Below are positions 8,746-17,125 of a DNA stretch of 64,000 nucleotides, piece after piece; the first letter of the stretch is position 1, and each line of letters starts with the position of its first letter. The position numbers were made by a program, and so were the translations under genes. The notes under the pieces are model-generated. The model had not been told where the DNA came from, ran no database searches, and worked only from the letters and a program-made list of their open reading frames with translations. Source of the stretch: GCA-2720865 sp047630275 (lineage in GTDB: Bacteria; Bdellovibrionota; Bacteriovoracia; Bacteriovoracales; Bacteriovoracaceae); the NCBI GenBank assembly GCA_047630275.1, contig JBLHVN010000001.1:992001-1056000 (forward strand), read 5' to 3'.

Positions 8746-11271
8746 GTGCTCTTTCGAATCGCCTTTAGAGAATTTAAAAATAGAAAACGATTTAGCCTAA
8801 TCTTTCTTTTCAATATAGCTTTTGGCCTTATAGGCCTTATGCTTATGCAGCACTTTAGGGTCAGCTTTGATCAAGTCCTCGAGGGGAGGGCCAAGAGTAT
8901 ACTCGGCGCCGATATTTCTATTGAAGGCAGGGGTTCTGTTAGTTCTTCTAAGATAAGCCTTATTAAAAAATCTCTCGGAGAAAAAACTCAGCTTAAGAAA
9001 AATATAGGCATGTTCACAATGGCCTCTCATAAAGATTTAACCCGCCTGGTATGGTTCTCGGCCATGGAAGAAGGTTATCCCTTTTACGGAGGACTCGAGC
9101 TTCAAAGGGGTGGTCATTACCCAGGGAGCGCAAAACTTGGACCTTCAGAAGTATGGATCTACCCAGAGCTAAAGGTTCAGTTAGGAGCTTCAATTGGGGA
9201 TAAGCTTAAGATCGGCGCTTCAGAATACACCATCTCAGATATTATCGAAAAAGATCATGGGCAGACCTTTCAGATGGGGGCCATGGCCCCGAAAGTCATC
9301 GTAGGCCTAAATGATTTGGCCCGGGCCGACTTGATCAAGAAAGGATCGAGCGTTTGGTATGGCTATTATTTTAAGTTCGCTGATCAGCCCTCAAACATAA
9401 AAGAAGTTAAGAAGAACTTAGTTGAACTTCTCGATGATAATTCAAAAAGAGTTTTGACCCCTCAGAACGCCAGTGAGAATGTGGGGAGGGTTGTTAACTA
9501 CCTAAATGATTTCTTAGGACTGGTGAGCTTAGTCGCCCTTTTTCTTGCGACAGTAGGGGCTTTTTATCTATACAGAAGCTATCTTTCAGAGCAGCGCCGT
9601 AGCATTGCTACTTTGCACGCTTTAGGTTTTAGAAGAAAACATATTTTTAAGATCTACGGCATCCACTTAAGCCTCCTTGGCTTTTGCGGAAGCCTCTTGG
9701 CCATCTTGATTGTCAGTGTCTTTACCCCCATTGTGCTCTCTGTCCTTGGAGATTTTATTCCCATAAAGCTTTCTTTAGTGGTGGATTATAAGGCCATGGT
9801 GCTGGGATTCTTAGTTGGCCTTGGTGGATGCCTTTTTATTGGAATGCCCCTTATCTTTCAAAGAGTAAGGGCAAGTGAAGGCAATCCCTTTCACAATATT
9901 GGAACTGAATCACAAAGCCTTGGGCTTCGGGATTTTTTGCTCTTTATTCCTTGGGGGATCTATTATTGTTCCTTAGCTGTCTATGTTAGTAACAGTATTC
10001 AAATTGGGCTAGTGTTCTCGGCCATCTTTTTAGGAACAAGCGCGCTTATCTTTCCTAGCTTTACCTGGCTTATCAAAAGATTGGCCAAAATAAACTTTGG
10101 TTTTACATTAAGGTTTATCTTCAGAGACTTTAGGCGTTTTAAAACTTCTAGCGTGACTATCTTTTTAAGCTTGGTCTTAGGCTCTCTTTTATTAACCTTG
10201 ATTCCCAACCTAGAGAGCTCTCTTCTCCAAGAAGTGGAAAGACCTGAAGGGACAAAGCTTCCTAGTCTTTTTCTTTTTGATATCCAAGAAGAGCAGGTGA
10301 CTCCCTTACAATCAATGCTTAAAGCTGAAAAAAGCCCACTGAAGGCCATCACTCCCATGATTAGGGCTAGGCTCTTAGAGATCAATGATAAAAAGATTGA
10401 AGTCTCTCTTGAGACCGCCGGCACAAGGGAAGAACAGCGTGAAAGGCGTTTTCGAAATAGAGGGGTTAACCTAACCTTCAGGGAAACTCTTGGAATAGGT
10501 GAAGAAGTTATTGAAGGAAAGTATTTTTCTAAGTCCTTTGATGGAGAAGGATTTCCTGAAATTAGTATTGAAAAAAGATACGCCACTAGGCTAGGGGCAA
10601 CGATTGGAGATAAGCTTAGTTTTGATGTTCTTGGAATGGAGATCGAAGGAAAGATCACTAGCATTAGATCGGTTCGCTGGACGACTTTCATGCCGAACTT
10701 CTTTATCGTCTTTCAGCCAGGAGTCTTAGATGATGCTCCTAAGACCTACCTTGGAGTAATAGGGGCTCAGGGTGCAGAAGAGAAAGATAAGTTGATGCTC
10801 TCTCTCTATAACGCTTTTCCCAATGTCAGCTCTGTTGATGTAACGAGGTTGATAAAACGAATCCTTATCTTACTAGCTCAGATGAAAGCGGCCCTTCAGG
10901 GCATGAGCCTACTTTCGGTTTTAGTGGGATTCTTTGTGGTAAGCGCCTTAGTTGGGCATCAAGCAAATGCGAGAAAGAGGGACTGGGCCCTTTTAAAAAC
11001 GCTAGGTCTTCCTTTTAAAGAGCTTAGAAGATTGCAGCTCTACTCCATCCTCCTTTTGACAGGTGGGGGAAGCTTGCTTGGTATTATTCTGAGCTATTTT
11101 GTCGGATATGGTCTTAGTTACTTGTTCTTTGATGGCCTTTGGAGAGCGCCAGTTTCAACACCACTATTGACCTGGTTCGGTCTAACACTTTTTGGTGTTA
11201 TAGTAGGTGAGCTCGCAGTGCGAAATGTCATGAAAGTTAAGCCTGCGATTCTTTTACAGGAAGCTAGATAA
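8746..11271 (+). CDS. FtsX-like ABC permease, YbbP type
   Basis: The 841-residue inner-membrane protein has a GTG start directly after the ATPase stop. It has an N-terminal helix, a large periplasmic domain, a first FtsX block of membrane helices (about 255-375), a middle set of helices (about 390-490), a second periplasmic region, and a C-terminal FtsX block (about 720-835). This duplicated ten-helix layout of about 800 residues is that of YbbP, unlike the four-helix LolC/MacB. The Arg-rich loop QANARKRDWALLKTLG is a typical FtsX coupling loop. Probable role: extraction or transfer of a lipid or lipid-like substrate. The substrate is unproven. Confidence 0.88.
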   Translation: MLFRIAFREFKNRKRFSLIFLFNIAFGLIGLMLMQHFRVSFDQVLEGRAKSILGADISIEGRGSVSSSKISLIKKSLGEKTQLKKNIGMFTMASHKDLTRLVWFSAMEEGYPFYGGLELQRGGHYPGSAKLGPSEVWIYPELKVQLGASIGDKLKIGASEYTISDIIEKDHGQTFQMGAMAPKVIVGLNDLARADLIKKGSSVWYGYYFKFADQPSNIKEVKKNLVELLDDNSKRVLTPQNASENVGRVVNYLNDFLGLVSLVALFLATVGAFYLYRSYLSEQRRSIATLHALGFRRKHIFKIYGIHLSLLGFCGSLLAILIVSVFTPIVLSVLGDFIPIKLSLVVDYKAMVLGFLVGLGGCLFIGMPLIFQRVRASEGNPFHNIGTESQSLGLRDFLLFIPWGIYYCSLAVYVSNSIQIGLVFSAIFLGTSALIFPSFTWLIKRLAKINFGFTLRFIFRDFRRFKTSSVTIFLSLVLGSLLLTLIPNLESSLLQEVERPEGTKLPSLFLFDIQEEQVTPLQSMLKAEKSPLKAITPMIRARLLEINDKKIEVSLETAGTREEQRERRFRNRGVNLTFRETLGIGEEVIEGKYFSKSFDGEGFPEISIEKRYATRLGATIGDKLSFDVLGMEIEGKITSIRSVRWTTFMPNFFIVFQPGVLDDAPKTYLGVIGAQGAEEKDKLMLSLYNAFPNVSSVDVTRLIKRILILLAQMKAALQGMSLLSVLVGFFVVSALVGHQANARKRDWALLKTLGLPFKELRRLQLYSILLLTGGGSLLGIILSYFVGYGLSYLFFDGLWRAPVSTPLLTWFGLTLFGVIVGELAVRNVMKVKPAILLQEAR

Positions 11272-11287
11272 ACCCTACAATATCACC

Positions 11288-12001
11288 ATGCAAATTATAA
11301 AAGCGGAAAATGTTTCAAAGAATTATGGTGACTTAACGGCCCTCAAGGGACTTAGTCTTGAAGTGAATGAAGGTTCTGCCTTTGCTCTTTTAGGTCCTAA
11401 CGGTGCCGGTAAGACAACCTTTGTTAGGTCTCTTTTAGGGCTTACAAGATGTAGTGGAAATATTCAACTTCAAGGTCTTGATGTCTTTAATAAGAATGCT
11501 CGCTTAGGCCTAGCTTATCTTCCTGAAAAATTTAATTTCTTCTCCTACTATACAGTCGAATCCGTACTTGCCTTTTACGGAAAGATGCAAGGCCTTGATG
11601 GAAGTCAACTTGAAGAATCTATAGCCAAGGCCTTAGATTCTTTAAATATTACTGAGCTTAGAAAAAAGAAAATGGATAAGCTCTCTAAAGGGCAAGTTCA
11701 AAGAACAGGTCTGGCCAATCTTCTCATGGGTGAAAATAAGATCCTTATTCTTGACGAGCCTTTCTCTGGCCTTGATCCCATCGGAATAAAAGACTTAAAG
11801 GTCTTAATCAATAATCTAAAAGCTGAAGGTAAGACTATCTTTATCAATTCTCATATCTTAAGTGAGATGGAGCAGATCTGTGATCAAGTGGCCATCTTAA
11901 ATAAAGGCAATTGCCTGGTTCAGGGAAGCTTAAGTGAAGTGAAAGGATCTAAATCTTTAGAAGATGCCTTTTATGATTTAGTAAAAGGAGATGCGAGATG
12001 A
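11288..12001 (+). CDS. ABC-2 type transporter ATPase (NosF-like)
   Basis: The protein has 237 residues. Walker A is GPNGAGKTT (36-44), the signature is the variant LSKGQVQR (132-139), and Walker B is LILDEPFSG. The family is the ABC-2/NosF-CcmA-like group of single-domain ATPases pairing with six-helix permeases. The partner permease gene overlaps by 4 bp. YceI and cytochrome genes follow, which resembles maturation or copper-handling NosDFY settings, but NosD is absent here, so the substrate is open. Confidence 0.85.
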   Translation: MQIIKAENVSKNYGDLTALKGLSLEVNEGSAFALLGPNGAGKTTFVRSLLGLTRCSGNIQLQGLDVFNKNARLGLAYLPEKFNFFSYYTVESVLAFYGKMQGLDGSQLEESIAKALDSLNITELRKKKMDKLSKGQVQRTGLANLLMGENKILILDEPFSGLDPIGIKDLKVLINNLKAEGKTIFINSHILSEMEQICDQVAILNKGNCLVQGSLSEVKGSKSLEDAFYDLVKGDAR

Positions 12002-12807
12002 GACGTTTTCAACTTCTTCTTTTTAATACTATTCAAAAAGAATTTAGGTCTAAGACTTTAATCCTTATCTCAATCATCACTGTGGCCGTGATCCTTCTTA
12101 TCAATGCAGGTCTTAACTTCTTATCAAAAGAAGTCCTCAGTCAGATGGGTCAAGAAGGGGCAGCTCATGGAACCACCATGGCGCTGATCTTTATTATTAG
12201 TAAGTTCACAAGCTTGCTTGCCATTATCTTTGGGGTTAATTGTATAAAGTCAGATATTGAGACCAATGTTTCTCCACTTCTTATGTCTTTTCCCATCTCT
12301 AGGTTAGAATACTTAGGGGCTAGGATTCTTGGAAGTTGGATCATTGTCATGAGTTATTATCTCTTTTCAGTAGTCATCGCTCAGATCTTATTAAGTTCTT
12401 CTATTGGCTCTATCGTTGGTGGACCCCACCTACTTGGGGCCATGTTTTATACGGCCTTAAGTAATCTAATTGTCATCATGATCTCAGCCTTTCTAGGATT
12501 GAATATGCCTAAGATCATGGCCCTTCTTATGACTTCCTTTATGACTATTATAGTTACTGGTTCTAATATGTTCCTTAAAGGAAAGGAGTGGGCTGAGATG
12601 ACTTCAGAGTTGGATTTCTTCTCAACTATGGCCCTTGGGTTTCATATGTTCTTTCCAAGAATGGGAATCATAGATGATATTGGTAGAAATATCTTATTGA
12701 AAAAAGAAATCGATTTAAATATTGGAATTGAACTGGGTCACTTTGGGGTGACGACAGCTCTTTTCTTTTTCGTCTTTTATTATTTGTTTAACCGTAGAGA
12801 GATTTAA
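11998..12807 (+). CDS. ABC-2 type permease (NosY-like)
   Basis: The 269-residue protein has about six membrane helices, the standard ABC-2 permease layout: a first helix after the QKEFRSKTLIL amphipathic start, a long first cytoplasmic loop with SDIETNVSPLLMSFPISR (the coupling region seen in NosY/GldF-type permeases), and four further helices before a basic NRREI tail. It is translationally coupled to the preceding ATPase. The pair could export a metal-sulfur species, a lipid or a small molecule. Confidence 0.8.
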   Translation: MRRFQLLLFNTIQKEFRSKTLILISIITVAVILLINAGLNFLSKEVLSQMGQEGAAHGTTMALIFIISKFTSLLAIIFGVNCIKSDIETNVSPLLMSFPISRLEYLGARILGSWIIVMSYYLFSVVIAQILLSSSIGSIVGGPHLLGAMFYTALSNLIVIMISAFLGLNMPKIMALLMTSFMTIIVTGSNMFLKGKEWAEMTSELDFFSTMALGFHMFFPRMGIIDDIGRNILLKKEIDLNIGIELGHFGVTTALFFFVFYYLFNRREI

Positions 12808-12818
12808 AAAGGATTTTT

Positions 12819-13304
12819 ATGAAGAAGCTTCTCTTATTACCTATTTTTGTTTTTTTAATTTCATTCTCGCTTTTTGCTAAAGGTGTGACTATTTCTGTAG
12901 AACTCTCTCCGGCTGGATCATTTGAAGCTAAGGCTAAAAGTGTGAAGGGAACTGTTAAAGTTAATGGAAATTCAGTTAGTGGTAGTAACCTCTATGTTAA
13001 AACAAAGTCCCTTAAGACTGGGATGGACCTAAGAGATGAGCATCTCATCAAGAAATTAGAATATAAAAAGCATTCAAAGATTATAGCCAAGAAGATTGTC
13101 GGAAAGAATGGAAAGGGGACGGCCCTCTTTAGTATCCGCGGCATAGAGGGAAAGGTTCCTTTTACTTATTCAAAGGTTGATTCAAAATATATGAAGGCAA
13201 ACTTCACTATTAGCTTGAAGGCCTTTAAGATCGAAGGTGTTAGCTATATGGGCGCCGGTGTAAAAGATAAGATCAAGCTCGAGGCCTATGTTAAATATAA
13301 ATAA
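12819..13304 (+). CDS. YceI-family periplasmic protein
   Basis: The 161-residue protein has a cleavable signal peptide (about 1-20, ending SLFAKG). The mature part is a beta-rich lipocalin-like YceI domain: alternating strands, DLRDEHL after a KTGM turn (the conserved R-D-E/x-H-L motif) and a C-terminal strand ending in KIKLEAYVKYK. YceI proteins bind isoprenoid chains or quinones in the periplasm. Preceded by AAAGGA 7 bp before the ATG. It overlaps the following cytochrome lipoprotein gene by 17 bp, so the two products are likely made together. Confidence 0.8.
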   Translation: MKKLLLLPIFVFLISFSLFAKGVTISVELSPAGSFEAKAKSVKGTVKVNGNSVSGSNLYVKTKSLKTGMDLRDEHLIKKLEYKKHSKIIAKKIVGKNGKGTALFSIRGIEGKVPFTYSKVDSKYMKANFTISLKAFKIEGVSYMGAGVKDKIKLEAYVKYK

Positions 13305-13677
13305 GCTCTTTCTTATTTCTATAGTGCTACTTTCTAGCTGCGGACAGACCTTTAACTCTAATACGAGTGATGCAGGCCTGATTCCTCTTCTCGCTTGTAC
13401 TGAAGCAGGTACTGCTGCAGGGGACCGCTATTGCGCGGCCCAGACGATCATTCAAGAAAAATGTGTCAACTGTCATAGCGGCTATCACGATCAGTGGGCG
13501 GCTTATACCAATGATAGTCACTGGAAAACATCAGGAAGAGTAGTGGCAGGTTCCACCGCAGGGTCTACCTTGATCACAAGACTAAAGAACCAAGGGGGGA
13601 ATATGCCAGCAGATAATCCCCAGATTTCAGACAGTAATTATCAGGTCCTTATTGAATGGGTCCAGTTGATGCCTTAA
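13288..13677 (+). CDS. Mono-heme cytochrome c lipoprotein
   Basis: The 129-residue protein has a lipoprotein signal with lipobox LLSSC (Cys18). Residues 59-63 are CVNCH, a covalent heme c site, and Met106 in GGNMPAD is a good axial ligand, so a class I-like cytochrome domain fills the mature protein. Residues around TRLKNQGGNMP and LIEWVQ follow the pattern of planctomycete-type cytochrome c domains. It would be anchored to the periplasmic face of a membrane and shuttle electrons. GAGG precedes the ATG inside the yceI 3' end. Confidence 0.82.
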   Translation: MLNINKLFLISIVLLSSCGQTFNSNTSDAGLIPLLACTEAGTAAGDRYCAAQTIIQEKCVNCHSGYHDQWAAYTNDSHWKTSGRVVAGSTAGSTLITRLKNQGGNMPADNPQISDSNYQVLIEWVQLMP

Positions 13678-14495
13678 TGATGGAGGCAAAGCGGCTTTTT
13701 CATGGACGAGGGCAAGGACTCAACTACAATATTGATTCAATCCCTCCTTATATTCTCATCGATGCTTTTGAAGATATCCCAAAAGAAGAATTAGAAAGAC
13801 TACTTAAACAGCTCCCTTCCTCTGAAGGGGTTTTTTACCGCAATAGAAAAGCAAGAGAATCCTTTCGCCCCTTAACTGGTAGCATTCCTGATACTCACTA
13901 CCTAGTAGAGAACTCCCTTCGTTATGAAATAAACTTAAAAGATAATCAAAACATAGGTTTCTTTTTGGACATGAAGCCAGGTAGAGATCTTATTTCAAAA
14001 ATAACAAAGGGGAAGAAGGTCTTAAACCTCTTCTCTTATACTTGTTCCTTTTCAGTGGCGGCCATGAATGCAGGGGCCTTAAAAGTAACTAATATTGATA
14101 TGAAAAAGAGCTTCTTAAAGACAGGCCAAAAGAATCATCAATTAAATGGTCTTGAAAAGAATGTTCAATTCTTAAGTTACGATATCATGAAGTCTCTTAG
14201 TGGAATCTCTAAAAAAGGACCTTGGGACCTCATCATTATAGACCCACCCTCTCATCAATCGAGCTTTCATCTTGAGAGTGCTTATCCAAAGTTATTAAAG
14301 AAAGTAGATTCTTGGTTAAGTGAAAAAGGGGTTGTCTTGGCCTGTTTGAACTCACCTTTTCTAGATTCAGGCTTCTTGCTTGATCACGCCCCAGGCTGGG
14401 AAGTCTCTCAAGTTCTCTATAGCGCAGAGGAGTTTAAAGAAGTTGACCCGGAGAAGGGTCTAAAGATGGTTCTCTTTACTCGGGCTGAGAGTTAG
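13677..14495 (+). CDS. Class I SAM-dependent methyltransferase (RlmI/RlmK-like)
   Basis: The ATG at 13677 overlaps the cytochrome stop (TAATG); a second ATG follows directly. The product is about 272 residues. Motif I is VLNLFSYTCSFSVAA (about 120-134), an acidic motif II is NIDMKKS, and motif IV is DLIIIDPPSH. DPPSF-like motifs with an upstream FFLDM are typical of 23S rRNA m5C1962 methyltransferase RlmI and relatives. The N-terminal PUA domain of RlmI is missing, so the target may differ. The 3' end overlaps the small minus-strand gene by 20 bp. Confidence 0.78.
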   Translation: MMEAKRLFHGRGQGLNYNIDSIPPYILIDAFEDIPKEELERLLKQLPSSEGVFYRNRKARESFRPLTGSIPDTHYLVENSLRYEINLKDNQNIGFFLDMKPGRDLISKITKGKKVLNLFSYTCSFSVAAMNAGALKVTNIDMKKSFLKTGQKNHQLNGLEKNVQFLSYDIMKSLSGISKKGPWDLIIIDPPSHQSSFHLESAYPKLLKKVDSWLSEKGVVLACLNSPFLDSGFLLDHAPGWEVSQVLYSAEEFKEVDPEKGLKMVLFTRAES

Positions 14496-14655
14496 CTGCT
14501 ATTTCAACGAGTTCATCATCAGAGGCTTTTGAAAGCTCCTTATAATGCTCTAGTTCTTCTTCATTTTTAGTCGTGGCCACAAGCTCACGAAGGGCCGTGC
14601 GGGCTTCTCTAACAGTCATTCTTTCTTTGAAAATTTGAACACACATTATACACAT
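14476..14655 (-). CDS. Small 59-residue protein with N-terminal CxxC
   Basis: The frame runs from ATG 14655 to TAA 14478-14476. A strong ribosome site, AAAGGAG, lies 7 bases before the ATG, and the gene follows the barrel-protein gene on the same strand after 34 bp. The protein starts MCIMCVQIFKERM, where Cys2 and Cys5 form a CxxC. The rest is a charged helix pair (REARTALRELV, EEELEHYKELSKASDDELVEIA). There is no signal peptide, so it is cytoplasmic. The CxxC could bind metal or be redox active, but two cysteines alone could only hold metal as a dimer. Family unknown. Confidence 0.7.
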   Translation of the reverse strand: MCIMCVQIFKERMTVREARTALRELVATTKNEEELEHYKELSKASDDELVEIAANSQPE

Positions 14656-14689
14656 GAGGTTTCTCCTTTCTTAATATTATAGCATAGGT

Positions 14690-15799
14690 TTAGAAGTTGT
14701 AGAGACCACCAATAAAGAGCATTGAAGAGCTGAATTTATTGATCTTTCCAAACTTCATAGAATAGGTAAACTTCTTCCAGTTCCATTGAGCTTCCACTAA
14801 GTACCCATAACTTAGTGTTGAAGTATTATCGAGCTGATAGCCGGCAGGTTCAGTATAGTCGCCGCTTCTAAACATCAAAGGAAGGTTGATCCCAATGGCA
14901 GCGTCCATGGCACTTGGTTTCCAAAAGCCACCTACACCCATGAAAAAGGCACTAGCGGGAACATCCTTTTGAAAGTAATTCACAATTTGTGAATCATTCC
15001 CCACAGTGGCGTTCATGGCCGCGTAACAAGCATTAATATTCCATTGCCACCAAGAGTTCTCGTATTTAAGACCACCTCCGGCGCACCAACCTTCTGCAGT
15101 TGATCTAATATCAACGGCGGTTCCGCTAGGGGTTGTGATCTTTAATTTATCCCGCCAGGTGAGGTAGTGAAGGGAGCCAAACCAGCCCCACTTATAAGAT
15201 TCCATCTCCCAGGTCTTCTCTGCATTTTCAATCCTACCTACGATGTCATCAAGTTCTGTTTCTTCACCGTCTTCAGGTTCATAGTCAGCAGATTCAAGAA
15301 TCTCTGCATAGACCACGGCCGTGTTCCTATAGAGCTTCTTTCTTTTAGCTGGCATATAGCGCCCGTCTCTTACATAGATTCTTGAGAGGAGGTCTGCCCG
15401 TTTAAAATAATAATTGAGAAGTTTTTCAGGAGCTTCTGGCAGGTCATCAGCACCACCTGAAGCTTTATAGGCAGAGATGATATCATTGTTAATACTTTTG
15501 AATCTTCTTTTAATAAGAAAAGTATATATATGCTGAGCATTCTTTAACTTCCCCATCTTTTCATAAGAGAGGGCCGCGAGAGTAAGGGCCCCATATGGAG
15601 TTGAACTATCTCTAAAGTCATAACGCCTTCTTAAGGTCATGACCGCAGATTCATACTTTCCTGCGGTAAAACTTTTCTTGGCGCTATTAAAGATGGCCCT
15701 GTCTTTATCAACTGCTTCTACGTTTGGAGAAAAGATAAAGAGCAATCCAAAAAAGAGGATAAGGTATTTAATAATAGGGGAGATATTTTTCAGAACCAT
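14690..15799 (-). CDS. Secreted protein: TPR-like N-terminus plus outer-membrane barrel-like C-terminus
   Basis: In this 369-residue protein, a signal anchor or signal peptide (about 10-29, ending NVEAVDK) precedes helical repeats at about 35-120 (AKKSFTAGKYESAV, ALSYEKMGKLKNAQHIY) that resemble two or three TPRs. The second half (about 200-369) is rich in alternating aromatic/polar residues (WGWFGSLHYLTW, WWQWNINACY) and ends in ...FIGGLYNF, typical of an outer-membrane beta-barrel with terminal Phe. The start lies 10 bp inside the end of the heme-bearing gene. The two proteins probably form a periplasm/outer-membrane pair. No known family recognised. Confidence 0.7.
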   Translation of the reverse strand: MVLKNISPIIKYLILFFGLLFIFSPNVEAVDKDRAIFNSAKKSFTAGKYESAVMTLRRRYDFRDSSTPYGALTLAALSYEKMGKLKNAQHIYTFLIKRRFKSINNDIISAYKASGGADDLPEAPEKLLNYYFKRADLLSRIYVRDGRYMPAKRKKLYRNTAVVYAEILESADYEPEDGEETELDDIVGRIENAEKTWEMESYKWGWFGSLHYLTWRDKLKITTPSGTAVDIRSTAEGWCAGGGLKYENSWWQWNINACYAAMNATVGNDSQIVNYFQKDVPASAFFMGVGGFWKPSAMDAAIGINLPLMFRSGDYTEPAGYQLDNTSTLSYGYLVEAQWNWKKFTYSMKFGKINKFSSSMLFIGGLYNF

Positions 15800-16953
15800 A
15801 TATGATATTGTCCCGTAACATCCCAGCTATCATCTGATACTGAGGTTTCTGAAAATACTTTTGTATTATAAATGTCTATGCGAAATTCTAATCCCTGATT
15901 GAGGAAGTACTGAATCCCAGGCCCTACTCTTAGAACCTTATCTTCTTTTTTAGAAGTATCCGCTTTTAGATACTCAAGAGTGTTAACCATATTAAGACCG
16001 CGCTTAAGGCGTACATGATTTTGAGTAAAGATATAACGGCTCGTCTTACTTGTGCCTCGAAGGACGGCCTTTTTATTTTGTTGACCTACTTCGATCATAA
16101 CACTTGAGCCTTTCCCAAAAGCGCTCCTCATATGAACGGCGTAGTTAGATTGTTTTAAAAAGTCAGACTGAGAAGAGAGCAGGGAAGCCCCCACTCTTGT
16201 CTTTTCTGTGGCGGTCCACTCAAAGGTACCTGAGCCACCAGTTTGGCGTACTGTAGCATCTTGAGCTAAGTTCCCCATAAAGGCATGAATGGCATACTCA
16301 AAAGCTGGAGTGGTGTAGTGAACCAGCATGCCATGGGATTGGTCGTTCATTGATAAACCAGTATTAGATCTACTAAAAGCATTGTGATCCGGAACACGGA
16401 TACCAAAGGCCTTATCCATTAGCCCCACATAGAGACCCCACTTTGGGCTTGTTCTCCAGCCAAAGTAATGCTCACGGCTTCTAAAGTTATCTTCTTTTTC
16501 AATAGTCGTATTATCTTTAAGAGCGCGAGGAGTAGGGGCGTAACCTAAAGTATATGAAAAGATGAACTTATCTTTGTTCGCTTTTGGTCCTAGCCTTAGA
16601 ACGATATTAGCGTCGGCCATCATATGAATGTATTCGTTCTCTTCGTTTAATTCATCGTAGTTTGTTTTTAGAGTAAGGCCCCTATAATCAAAAGAGGGTC
16701 TAAACCAATCGTTCTTATTTTCCATAAAAAGAAAACCAGAAGTCTTTCCAATAGAATCATCACTTGTAGTCTTATCTCTTAGTATCCTGTCACTAATAAC
16801 AGTTGCTCCTACGGCCCGGCCATAATCTGTCAGAGGGCCATTTCCCATAGGGTTATAATGGCAAGTCAGGCAGGAGGTATAGTGATAGCTAATAAAGTTT
16901 GGATAGGACCAAGCCACACTAGGGAGAATGAGAAGCAAAATAAGCTTCAACAA
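15790..16953 (-). CDS. Heme c-bearing outer-membrane barrel-like protein
   Basis: The start is TTG with AAGGA 8 bases upstream (a second TTG follows at once). The 387-residue product has a signal peptide to about residue 16. Mature residues YHYTSCLTCHYNPMGNGPLTDYGRAVG carry one heme site CLTCH (28-32) inside a C-x-x-C-H-x-N-P-x-G-x-G ... Y-G pattern, which I know from deltaproteobacterial porin-like proteins. The remainder is beta-strand rich with a terminal WF, like an outer-membrane barrel. A plausible role is electron transfer at or across the outer membrane. Overlaps the next gene by 10 bp. Confidence 0.72.
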   Translation of the reverse strand: MLKLILLLILPSVAWSYPNFISYHYTSCLTCHYNPMGNGPLTDYGRAVGATVISDRILRDKTTSDDSIGKTSGFLFMENKNDWFRPSFDYRGLTLKTNYDELNEENEYIHMMADANIVLRLGPKANKDKFIFSYTLGYAPTPRALKDNTTIEKEDNFRSREHYFGWRTSPKWGLYVGLMDKAFGIRVPDHNAFSRSNTGLSMNDQSHGMLVHYTTPAFEYAIHAFMGNLAQDATVRQTGGSGTFEWTATEKTRVGASLLSSQSDFLKQSNYAVHMRSAFGKGSSVMIEVGQQNKKAVLRGTSKTSRYIFTQNHVRLKRGLNMVNTLEYLKADTSKKEDKVLRVGPGIQYFLNQGLEFRIDIYNTKVFSETSVSDDSWDVTGQYHIWF

Positions 16954-17125
16954 TGGAAGATTCCTTGTTCTAAACCGATTGAAAACGTTGGGTAATTATA
17001 GGGTTCAAGATATCAATTTTATAGAGTTAATTAAAAAAACTTAACCAATGCTGCAACGCAAATCTCCTTAAAGAGGTCTTGAAGGAAAATTTTAATGGAA
17101 TTCTTTCTCTTTTGTGGTGCGGCAG

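Noticed and set aside
9999..10691. A 230-codon open frame on the minus strand inside the YbbP-like permease gene
   Set aside because: The composition is that of a shadow frame (Ser/Leu/Lys-rich, no domain). The + strand gene has clear FtsX domains and conserved ends.
17041..17125. Rho-independent terminator in the gap upstream of the heme barrel gene
   Set aside because: Only a 5-bp stem (TCCTT/AAGGA) with a long loop can form; not distinguishable from chance.
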